DNA from: Cardiobacterium hominis
GTDB lineage: Bacteria > Pseudomonadota > Gammaproteobacteria > Cardiobacteriales > Cardiobacteriaceae
DNA length: 64,000 nt
Direction of reading: 5' to 3'
Assembly (NCBI RefSeq): GCF_900637305.1
Contig: NZ_LR134365.1
Span: forward strand, 1,171,501 to 1,235,500
In this document: piece after piece, positions 56,220-64,000 of the stretch
Layout: each line of letters begins with the position of its first letter
How positions within the stretch are numbered: the first letter of the stretch is position 1
Notes under the pieces: model-generated
The model's database searches: none
What the model was told of the DNA's origin: nothing
What the model saw: the letters and a program-made list of their open reading frames with translations, nothing else
Program-made: the position numbers and the translations under genes

Positions 56220-58977
56220 AGATACGTTGAACCTTCCCGAAACCGCTTTTCCGATGCGCGGCAATCTGCCGCAGCGTGAGCCGGAGATGCTGGCCTTCTG
56301 GGAAAAGGCCGATATTTACGGCAAACAGCGCGCCGCCTTCGCTGATGCGCCGAAATTCATCCTGCACGACGGCCCGCCCTATGCCAACGGTGCCATTCAC
56401 GTCGGCCATGCGCTTAACAAAATCCTGAAAGATATCATCACCAAATCCCGCCATTTGCTCGGCTTTAACAGCCCCTACATTCCCGGCTGGGACTGCCACG
56501 GCCTGCCGATTGAGCAGAAAGTGGAGCAGCAAATCGGCAAACCGGGCGCCAAAGTCAGCGCCACCGAATTCCGCGCCGCCTGCCGCGCTTATGCGGCGAG
56601 CCAGATCGAACTGCAAAAAGCCGATTTCATCCGCCTTGGCGTCTTTGGCGATTGGGCGCATCCCTATCTCACCATGCAGCCGCAGACCGAAGCGGGCATC
56701 GTCCGCGCCCTGCGCGACATCGTTGCCCGCGGCCATGTGGTGCGCGGTTACAAGCCGGTGAACTGGTGTCTGGACTGCCGCTCCTCGCTTGCCGAAGCGG
56801 AAGTGGAATATGAAGACAAAACCTCCGATTCCATTGACGTCCGCTTTGCCGTGCGTGAACCGGCGGAACTGGCGCGGCGCATGGGCAGCGACGTTGTGCC
56901 GCCCGCGGTGGACGTCATCATCTGGACGACCACACCGTGGACCTTGCCCGCCAACCTCGCCGTCAGCGTCCACCCCGAACACGACTACGCCCTCATCGAA
57001 GGCGAGGGGCGCTGGTTCGTCATCGCGCAAGAAATGATGGACAGCGTGCGCGAGCGCTGGGGCATCAGCGCGCCGTGGACCGTACACGCCACCGCCAAAG
57101 GCGTCGCGCTGGACCGCCTGCCGCTTGCCCACCCCTTCATCGAGCGCGACTCGCTTCTTATCAACGGCGAACACGTTACGCTGGATGCCGGTACCGGCTG
57201 CGTTCACACCGCACCCGCGCACGGCGTCGAAGACTTTGAAATCTGCCGCCAGTACGGCATCGAAGTCGTCAATCCCGTCCTGCCGGACGGCAGCTTCAGC
57301 AGTGACACCCCGTACTTCGCGGGCGAAAACGTCTTCAAAGCCAACCCCAAAGTCGTCGAACTGCTGCGCGAACAAGGCCGCCTCGTCCACCACGAAGCCA
57401 TCCGCCACAGCTACCCGCACTGCTGGCGCCACCACAGCCCGACCATCTACCGCGCCACCGCGCAATGGTTCATCAGCATGGACAAAGCCGGACTGCGCCA
57501 GACCGCGCTGGATGGCCTGCAACACGTGCGCTTCACCCCCGAATGGGGACGCAGCCGCCTCACCAACATGATTGCCGACCGCCCCGACTGGGGCATCACC
57601 CGCCAGCGCTACTGGGGCGTGCCGCTCTGCTTCGTCCAGCACAAAGAAACGGGCGAACTGCACCCGGACATCCTCAACATCATGGACAAAGCCGCCGCCG
57701 TCATCGAAAAAGACGGCATCGAAGCATGGTTCACCCTGGCGCTGGAAGAACTCATCCCGGCCGCCGACCTCGCCCACTACGAAAAACTGAACGACGTCCT
57801 CGACGTCTGGTTCGACTCCGGCACCACCCACTACGCCGTCCTGCGCCAACGCGACGACATCGGCTATCCCGCCGACCTCTACCTCGAAGGCAGCGACCAG
57901 CACCGCGGCTGGTTCCACTCCTCGCTGCTCACCGGCTGCGCCATTGACGGCCATCCGCCCTACAAAGGCCTGCTCACCCACGGCTTCACCGTGGACGAAA
58001 GCGGGCGCAAAATGAGCAAATCGCTCGGCAACGTCGTCGAACCCCAAAAAGTCATCAACAACCTCGGCGCGGACATCCTCCGCCTCTGGGTATCGTCTGC
58101 CGACTACAGCGCCGAAGTCAGCCTCTCCGACAACATCCTGAAACAGCGCGCCGATGCCTACCGCCGCATCCGCAACACCTGCCGCTTCCTGCTTGCCAAC
58201 CTGCACGACTTCGACCCGACCAAACACGCCGTGCCGACAGACGAACTGCTGGCGCTTGACCGCTACGCCATCGCCCGTGCCGATGCCCTGCAAAAAACCA
58301 TCATCGCCGCCTACGAAAACTACGAATTTCACCTGATTTACCAGCAGCTCTTCAACTTCTGCGCGGTCGAAATGGGCGGCTTCTACCTCGACATCATCAA
58401 AGACCGCCAATACACCATCGCCACCGACAACCGCGCGCGCCGCTCCGCACAAACCGCCATCTGGCACATCCTCGAAGCGATGGTGCGCTGGCTTGCGCCC
58501 ATCCTGAGCTTCACCGCCGAAGAAATCTGGCAACACATGCCGGGTGCGCGCGAAGAATCCGTCTTCCTCAGCCGCTTCTACGACGGCCTCGTTAGCTACG
58601 ACAGCGCCTTTGACGCCGCCTACTGGGCAGACCTCATCCGCGTGCGCGAAGACGTAAACGTCGCATTGGAAAACGCGCGCAAAGACGGCATCATCGGCGG
58701 CTCGCTCGAGGCGGCGCTGCACATCACCGCACCAGAGGCGACCTATCAAAACCTCGCCCGCCTGGGTGATGAACTACGCTTCCTCTTCATCACCTCGGCC
58801 GTCAGCCTGGAAAAAAGCGATGCGCTCGCCGTCACCGTACAAAAAGCCGACGGCGACAAATGCGAACGCTGCTGGCATATCTTGCCGACGGTCAATCACG
58901 ACCCCGCCTACCCCGGCCTCTGCCCGCGCTGCGTGGAAAACGTCGCGCACGGTGGCGAAATAAGGCATTACGTCTGA
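56206..58977 (+). CDS. ileS: isoleucine-tRNA ligase
   Basis: Charges tRNA(Ile). The 923-residue class I synthetase has [13 protein letters not shown] as the HIGH box (about 65-68), the editing domain ([19 protein letters not shown]), KMSKSLGN as the KMSKS box (about 603) and the C-terminal zinc site CERCWH...CPRCVEN. I chose [20 protein letters not shown] as the start, the conserved N-terminus. The usual downstream lspA is absent; a terminator follows directly. Confidence 0.98.
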   Translation: [923 protein letters not shown]

Positions 58978-58984
58978 CGATACG

Positions 58985-59011
58985 AAAAGGCTGCTACGGC
59001 AGCCTTTTTTA
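58985..59011 (+). terminator. terminator after ileS
   Basis: AAGGCTGC and GCAGCCTT pair around TACG, followed by six T. Confidence 0.88.
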
Positions 59012-59272
59012 TCGCCGTGGGAAAGCTTCACTTTTCTCAATATTACCAAATGCACATTGAGGCGTAACCTTGAACCTTTTCCCTATACCTGCAAAGAAAA
59101 CCTGAAAAAACCGGAATTAACATTAACCTATAAAAACAGCACGCGAAAAAGACGCTATGCGGATACTTGCAAAGAACAAACATTACATTAAGATGTCCAC
59201 CAGTCATGTGCCTCTGGCTTGTGGCTAGAAAATTTCCTTTATCTCTAAATCTTAAATACAGGTAGATTCAAG
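59012..59272. other. AT-rich interval before the surface lipoprotein gene
   Basis: No gene, clear repeat or recognised operator is seen in this roughly 260-base interval. It is much more AT-rich than the surroundings and must hold the promoter of the lipoprotein gene, but I could not pick a convincing -35/-10 pair or a Fur box. Confidence 0.5.
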
Positions 59273-61375
59273 ATGAAACTAACGAACCTTTCTCTGGCAG
59301 TCATGGTAGCAGTCGGTGTTGCCGCCTGTGGTGGCAGTGGCGATGACAACAGCAACAAGCCCGCAGATCCGCCCAAACAACCCACGCCGAACCAGCCGCA
59401 GCAACCTCAACAACCGGAAGCGCAAACCAACCCGCAGCAAGCGGTTGACCCGACCGGCACCCATGTCGTGGATGACAAAGACCTCACCAAACAAAACACC
59501 GTCGGCACCCTGCAATACATCCGCCGCGATGGCTCCCAGTACGACCGCGTGCTGAACCCGAGCAAACCGGCGTCTGCTTCACCGTTGCTTGGTACCACGC
59601 TGAACGAACAGAACCCGCGCTTGACCAACATCGTCTTAGCGCGTCAAGACATCACCCGCGCCGATGGCACCCCGGTTAAAGCACAATTCACCGGTAGCGA
59701 TAACCCGATGCCGCTGAAAGCCAATGGTGAAATCATTCAGGACTCTGTAACTAATAGCAATAGCCTGCAACAAGAAAACTTTAGAAATGTTGATGTTCTA
59801 GCAGGCATGTATGACCTTCATGCCAATCAGCTGGAAACAGATAGCACGGATACGAGCAAACTGAAAGAAGCTGAAGCCAAGCACTTCAAAACGGACAATC
59901 TGGACGAACGCAACCAATTTAGCCGCAGAATGACGGACAGAACTTTCGAGTACGATGTTGTCAATGATGAAAGATTCCCGTCAACACTCTACACTCCTGC
60001 TGGTGGTGCTCCAACTGATATGCCGCTTACTGCCATTCTCTCGCCGACGACTCATACCATTATGGTTGGCGGAAACCCTACATATCCGTGGAAAGATATT
60101 AATGGCAATGAATTCACAGTATATAAAAGAACATTGCCTGCGGTTGGCAATGGTAAAGCCAGTACGGTAGTTACGCCCGCAGACGCTACGGAACGTAAAT
60201 TTGGTAAAGATCTGGTCTGGTGGAGTGCGCCGCAAACCGCTTTCGAAAATACCTTCACCCGTAATGGTGGCAAAACAACAGCAACTGATCCGGCTTTTGA
60301 AGATGGTACTATTGCCGGTGTACCTAACAAGGCCAGAAAATTTGCTGGTGATATCGAAAACAGTCACGCTGCAACCAATGGTTTGATTCGTATCGGCAGT
60401 ATTAATTATAACTCAGGCGCTGCGCCTACTCTTCCGACATTGGGACAAGAACTCAATTTCAATAAAGAAACCAATAAATGGGAAGATCACCATAATACGA
60501 CGACGCGAATTTTCGGCCGTTACCACCTTGCTACCGTTGATGGCAAGAATAACGAGTTAAAACCTGTCGCACTCAATAGCTTTAGCGGCGTTAGAAGTTT
60601 TGCTGCGGCCTATGAAGAAGGGGATAAAAATAAAATTACCCAATACAGCATCGGCGCAATTCCCAGCACGCTGAAACATGTCCAATATGGTCGCGTCACG
60701 ACCAATCTGGATTTGGATGCCGGTCAAGACGGTTATCCCGATGGCTTCATCCGCAGTCCGTTTGCCAACAAGGGTGACGATAACACCGTCGATAACTACT
60801 TCTACCGCGGTACCGATGCGACCACCATCGAGCAAATGGCGGCGCTGCCGAGCAACCAGACAGCGGTTTATAACGGCCATGCGCTGATGTACGGCATTGA
60901 CAACAGCTATCACGGCAGCGGCGGCCGCAATCTGCCGAACGCTTTTGCCGGTACGGCATCTGGCATTGGCTTGGGTAACTTCGTTGAAGCCCGTGTCGAT
61001 TTCGGCAAGAAACGCGTCTTGGGCGAAGTCTATAACGAATGGCTGCTGGATCCGAGCAAAGCCGCGACAACCCGTGACAAACTGGTTCGCTTCCAGGGCA
61101 ATATCACCGGTAACACCGTCATTGGTTCTGCCGACCGCACTTACGTCGCAGGCGATGATTGCGCTATCTTCAAGGCATCCTTCTTCGGCGAAAAAGCAGA
61201 AGAAATGGGCGGCTCATTTAACACCGTCCAGGATACCTCCAAATACGGCGATGCCTACGGGCAAAACGACTGGGGCGGCGTATTTGGCGCAAGCAAAGGC
61301 AGCGCTACCAGCAACACCTTCCAGGGTGATGACGGCAACAATAACTACGGCCAAAACAACTACAGCCAGTTATAA
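59273..61375 (+). CDS. TbpB-like surface lipoprotein (Slam-type)
   Basis: A 700-residue lipoprotein: the lipobox VAAC puts the acylated Cys at residue 19, followed by GGSGDDN and a Pro/Gln-rich linker (about 28-55). The C-terminus (about 623-675) has the TbpB/fHbp-type barrel pattern FKASFFGEKAEEMGGSF, then GGVFGASKG. Such proteins sit on the cell surface, often exported by Slam, and bind host transferrin, haemoproteins or complement factors; the ligand here is unknown. The middle (about codons 155-480) is less GC-rich than both ends, which suggests a mosaic gene. Confidence 0.8.
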   Translation: MKLTNLSLAVMVAVGVAACGGSGDDNSNKPADPPKQPTPNQPQQPQQPEAQTNPQQAVDPTGTHVVDDKDLTKQNTVGTLQYIRRDGSQYDRVLNPSKPASASPLLGTTLNEQNPRLTNIVLARQDITRADGTPVKAQFTGSDNPMPLKANGEIIQDSVTNSNSLQQENFRNVDVLAGMYDLHANQLETDSTDTSKLKEAEAKHFKTDNLDERNQFSRRMTDRTFEYDVVNDERFPSTLYTPAGGAPTDMPLTAILSPTTHTIMVGGNPTYPWKDINGNEFTVYKRTLPAVGNGKASTVVTPADATERKFGKDLVWWSAPQTAFENTFTRNGGKTTATDPAFEDGTIAGVPNKARKFAGDIENSHAATNGLIRIGSINYNSGAAPTLPTLGQELNFNKETNKWEDHHNTTTRIFGRYHLATVDGKNNELKPVALNSFSGVRSFAAAYEEGDKNKITQYSIGAIPSTLKHVQYGRVTTNLDLDAGQDGYPDGFIRSPFANKGDDNTVDNYFYRGTDATTIEQMAALPSNQTAVYNGHALMYGIDNSYHGSGGRNLPNAFAGTASGIGLGNFVEARVDFGKKRVLGEVYNEWLLDPSKAATTRDKLVRFQGNITGNTVIGSADRTYVAGDDCAIFKASFFGEKAEEMGGSFNTVQDTSKYGDAYGQNDWGGVFGASKGSATSNTFQGDDGNNNYGQNNYSQL

Positions 61376-61430
61376 GCCACTTTCCAACCGAAGTTAGTCA
61401 CAACGACGCTCCGTCTGCTCCGGCAGACAA

Positions 61431-61460
61431 AACGGCCACGCAAGTGGCCGTTTCTTTTTT
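61431..61460 (+). terminator. terminator after the lipoprotein gene
   Basis: ACGGCCAC and GTGGCCGT pair around GCAA, followed by TTTCTTTTTT. Another hairpin (GTCTGC-TCCG-GCAGAC) stands just upstream. Confidence 0.82.
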
Positions 61461-61486
61461 GCCCGTGCATCCGTATGAGGCTTTAG

Positions 61487-61530
61487 GAGGATTGCTATAC
61501 CGCGCGATGCTGCATGAGGATTGCTATACT
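61487..61530 (+). promoter_or_regulatory. tandem repeat with two extended -10 elements
   Basis: GAGGATTGCTATAC occurs at 61487-61500 and 61516-61529, a 29-base period. Each copy holds TGCTATAC(C/T), an extended -10; the second copy gives TATACT at 61525-61530, about 30 bases before the epimerase start. Two stacked promoters or a promoter duplication are likely. Confidence 0.5.
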
Positions 61531-61560
61531 GCGCACTCCTCCCTAAATTAGGAAACCGCA

Positions 61561-62430
61561 ATGTACCGCCTCGAAAACGAACACCTCGCCGTAACCATCG
61601 CCCCGCACGGTGGCGAACTGCAAAGCCTCATCCACCGCGAGCGCGAATACCTCTGGCAGGGCGATGCGCGCTACTGGGCACGGCGCGCGCCCGTCCTCTT
61701 CCCCATCGTCGGCAAACTCAAAGACGGCCGCTACCACTACCACGGCCACGACTACCGCCTGCCGCAGCACGGTTTCGCGCGCGACCAGGATTTCCACCTC
61801 GTCGAACACGACGAACACAGCCTCACCTACCGCCTCGAAGACAGCGGAGAAAGCGGCGAAAACTACCCCTTCGCCTTCGTGCTTGACCTCAGCTACACCC
61901 TGCGTGGCGACACCCTGCGCGTCGGCTGGCAGGTGCACAACCCCGCCGACCAGGAGCTGCTCTTTTCCATCGGCGGCCATCCCGCCTTCAACCTGCCGCT
62001 GGCCGACGGCGACAGCTTTGCCGACCACATAATTACCCTCGACGGCCCCGGCATTGCCCGACTGGGCTGGCAGGACGGTCTGCTTGACCCCACGCCGCGC
62101 CCCACAGAGACCGCCTTTGCCCTCGATTACGCGCAGTTTGCGAACGACGCCCTCATCTACCACACCCCCGGCGCGGCCCGCATCACCCTGCGCGGCAAAA
62201 CGCCCGCGCCCGTGCTCACCGTCAGCTACGACGACCTGCCCTACCTCGGCTTGTGGACACCCGCCGACAAACAGGCGCCGTTCCTTTGCATCGAACCCTG
62301 GGCGGGCGTGATGGACAGCGCCAGCCACGACGGCAACCTCGAAAACAAACTGGGCATCCAGCGCCTTGCCGCGCACGCCGACTGGCAACGCCACTACGAC
62401 ATCCGCATTCACGACGAGGCACAATCATGA
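61561..62430 (+). CDS. aldose 1-epimerase family protein (LacX-like)
   Basis: A 289-residue beta-sandwich protein of the GalM superfamily: YRLENEHLAVTIAPHGGELQ, WARRAPVLFPIVGKL, the central GGHPAFNLPL with the His likely to act as acid, and the C-terminal LCIEPWAGVMDS with the catalytic Glu. It resembles the LacX subgroup whose sugar is not settled, rather than galactose mutarotase of a gal operon. AGGAAA lies seven bases before the ATG. It overlaps gph by four bases. Confidence 0.88.
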   Translation: MYRLENEHLAVTIAPHGGELQSLIHREREYLWQGDARYWARRAPVLFPIVGKLKDGRYHYHGHDYRLPQHGFARDQDFHLVEHDEHSLTYRLEDSGESGENYPFAFVLDLSYTLRGDTLRVGWQVHNPADQELLFSIGGHPAFNLPLADGDSFADHIITLDGPGIARLGWQDGLLDPTPRPTETAFALDYAQFANDALIYHTPGAARITLRGKTPAPVLTVSYDDLPYLGLWTPADKQAPFLCIEPWAGVMDSASHDGNLENKLGIQRLAAHADWQRHYDIRIHDEAQS

Positions 62431-63101
62431 CCATCCGCGCCATCGCCTTTGATCTCGACGGTACCCTCTGCCACACCCTGCCCGACCTCGTCGCCGCCGC
62501 CAACGCCAGCCGCGCCCACATGGGGCTGCCGCCGCTGCCGGATGCCACCATCGAAAGCTATATCGGCGACGGCATCCCGCGCCTGGTGCATCGCGTCCTC
62601 ACCAACAGCCGCGATGGCGACGCCGACGCGCCGCCCGCCGCACACGCCGAAGTCTATCGCTATTTCACCGCCTACTATCTTGAGCATTTGAGCGACAAAA
62701 CCCGCCCCTACCCGCAAGTGCCGGAAACCCTCGCCGCCCTCGCGCAGCGCGGCATCGCGCTTGCCGTCATCACCAACAAAAACGAAGCGCACGCCAAGCA
62801 GCTACTCGCCGATCTTGACCTTGCGCACTACTTCGCGCGCATCTACGGCGGCGACAGCCTCGCGGAAAAAAAACCGTCGCCGCTGCCGCTTACGACCACC
62901 GCCGCCGCCTTCGGCATTACGCCCGGCGAAATGCTGATGGTGGGCGATTCTGCCAACGACATCCTCGCCGGCAAAGCGGCGGGCTGCCCGACCGTTGCCG
63001 TCACCTACGGCTACGCCGACGTCCGCGCCTTGCAACAAACCCCGGCCACCCGCGCCGATTACCTCATTGACCAGTTCGCTGAACTGCTCACCCTTGTCTA
63101 A
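62427..63101 (+). CDS. gph: phosphoglycolate phosphatase (HAD family)
   Basis: Hydrolyses 2-phosphoglycolate, a product of DNA repair. The 224-residue HAD protein has the nucleophile motif AFDLDGTLCHTLPDL, the Ser/Thr motif AVITNKNE, the Lys in GGDSLAEKKPSP and the acidic motif MLMVGDSANDILAGKAAG. The start at MTIRAIAFDLDG overlaps the epimerase stop. A general sugar-phosphate phosphatase cannot be excluded, as HAD substrates are hard to read from motifs. Confidence 0.88.
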   Translation: MTIRAIAFDLDGTLCHTLPDLVAAANASRAHMGLPPLPDATIESYIGDGIPRLVHRVLTNSRDGDADAPPAAHAEVYRYFTAYYLEHLSDKTRPYPQVPETLAALAQRGIALAVITNKNEAHAKQLLADLDLAHYFARIYGGDSLAEKKPSPLPLTTTAAAFGITPGEMLMVGDSANDILAGKAAGCPTVAVTYGYADVRALQQTPATRADYLIDQFAELLTLV

Positions 63102-63121
63102 CCCCAAGCAAAGGAAAACCC

Positions 63122-64000
63122 ATGACAAAAACCCTCCGCAGCCTGTGTGCCGCCGCACTCATCGCCCTTGCCGGCCTGCCAGCCAGCGCACAACAACTCA
63201 GTGACGCAGAGCGCGAAGCCAAAATGCAAGCCCTGCTTGCCCAGGCCGAACCGGGGCCGAAAACCGTCGATCTCGGCGCGCAGGCCAGCCTGCAACTGCC
63301 TGCCGGCATGGCCTTTTTACCGAAAAAACCGGCAAACGAGCTGATGGAACTGGCAGGAAACAGCGCCGATCCTGACCGCTACGGCATCATCATCCCCACC
63401 GGCGAAGCAGACGACTGGATGGCCGATCTTAGCTACACCGAGGCTGGCTACATCAAGGACGACGACGCCAAAAACTGGGACGTTGATGCCCTGCTGAAAA
63501 ACATCAAGGAAGGCACCAAAGAGCAAAACAAACAGCGCGCCCAACAAGGCATCCCGCCGCTGGAAGTGGGCGGCTGGGTAGAGAAACCGCACTATGACGC
63601 CAGCACCCAGCGCCTCATCTACTCGGTGGATGCCAAAACCGTGGGCAATGCCACCAGCAGCGTCAATTACAACACTTACGCGCTCGGCCGCTACGGTTAC
63701 ATCAGCCTCAACTTCGTCACCGAAATGGATGCCATCGAACGCTTCAAACCCACCGCGCAGCAACTGCTTGCCGCCATTGAATACCGCGCCGGTCAGCGTT
63801 ATGCCGATTTCAACCCCACCACCGATAAGATTGCCGAATACGGCATTGCCGCGCTGGTCGGCGGCCTGGCGGCGAAAAAACTCGGCCTGCTCGCGGTCAT
63901 CGCCGCCTTTGCCGTCAAATTCAGCAAACTGCTGATTGTGGGTGCGGTCGGCGTTATCTACGGCGTGAAAAAACTCTTTGGCGGACGCCGCCGCGAGGAA
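63122..64000 (+). CDS. DUF2167 membrane protein, partial
   Basis: An open frame of 293 codons that runs off the window. It has a signal peptide (MTKTLRSLCAAALIALAGLP, then ASAQQ) and the DUF2167 pattern: GPKTVDLGAQASLQLPAGMA, GYIKDDDAKNWDVDALL, VGGWVEKPHYD and NYNTYALGRYGY. A C-terminal hydrophobic region (ALVGGLAAKKLGLLAVIAAF and on) and a basic end, FGGRRREE, indicate an inner-membrane anchor. The function is not known. It follows gph after 20 bases with an AAGGAAA site. Confidence 0.85.
   Translation, partial: MTKTLRSLCAAALIALAGLPASAQQLSDAEREAKMQALLAQAEPGPKTVDLGAQASLQLPAGMAFLPKKPANELMELAGNSADPDRYGIIIPTGEADDWMADLSYTEAGYIKDDDAKNWDVDALLKNIKEGTKEQNKQRAQQGIPPLEVGGWVEKPHYDASTQRLIYSVDAKTVGNATSSVNYNTYALGRYGYISLNFVTEMDAIERFKPTAQQLLAAIEYRAGQRYADFNPTTDKIAEYGIAALVGGLAAKKLGLLAVIAAFAVKFSKLLIVGAVGVIYGVKKLFGGRRREE

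Noticed and set aside
56188-58749. 853-codon open frame opposite ileS
   Set aside because: Antisense of an intact, fully recognised synthetase; the translation is Val/Gly/Ala-rich with no domain.

Overview
The window looks like a chromosomal segment of a Gram-negative gammaproteobacterium. Supporting signs are type IV pilus biogenesis genes (pilBCD with coaE), KdsA for LPS Kdo synthesis, LuxS, PBP1C, SlyX, and the gene orders eno-ftsB and ribF-ileS. A mostly GC-rich base composition, a mevalonate-pathway cluster and a TbpB-like surface lipoprotein would fit a Cardiobacterium-like member of the Cardiobacteriaceae. That placement is an inference from content; no search was run.

Layout. 1-474: AT-rich, frameshifted DUF1877 gene. 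531-3758 (-): mevalonate genes mvaA-fni-mvaS. 3895-5838 (-): tRNA-Ser(UGA), rpsI, rplM with a structured leader, and recO. 5894-10925 (+): pabA-pilB-pilC-pilD-coaE, clearly lower in GC than its flanks. 10974-16699: luxS, trhP, a small membrane protein, a MerR regulator, a Sel1-repeat protein and pbpC. 16717-18804: a small SHOCT-like membrane protein, sstT and a small periplasmic protein. 19006-21370 (+): a three-gene overlapping operon of SCO1-like protein, thioredoxin and Tat-exported beta-propeller. 22026-28508: two FTR1-type iron-uptake systems back to back, efeOBU on the minus strand and an FTR1 permease plus P19-like protein on the plus strand. 28558-35218: DUF3465, slyX and tautomerase genes, then purC-purM, aroG with a YgjP-like metallopeptidase, and prlC. 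35284-39603 (-): ugd, and a PepSY / response regulator / PhoQ-like kinase operon. 39712-49548 (+): a glycan-related cluster with three glycosyltransferases, a half-size ABC exporter, two APH-fold kinases and a DUF4422-GT8 fusion, interspersed with GC-rich palindromic repeats. 49583-55181 (-): ftsB-eno-kdsA-pyrG-tilS. 55278-58977 (+): ribF-ileS. 59273-61375 (+): TbpB-like surface lipoprotein of mixed composition. 61561-64000 (+): aldose-1-epimerase-like protein, gph, and a DUF2167 membrane protein that runs off the window.

How the genes work together. Many neighbours overlap by 4 bases (ATGA), so compact operons are the rule, usually closed by strong GC-stem/T-run terminators. The two iron loci form one iron-acquisition region around a shared 247-base divergent promoter interval. 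The 39.7-47.6 kb cluster reads as one pathway that assembles a glycan or glycolipid, may phosphorylate it, and moves it across the inner membrane. It is the strongest candidate here for an uncharacterised system. The second candidate is the SCO1/thioredoxin/Tat-propeller operon, which probably works on redox or copper chemistry in the periplasm.

No CRISPR array, integrase, transposase or complete prophage was seen. No gene-free stretch exceeds 300 bases; the longest are 58978-59272 and 36655-36920.
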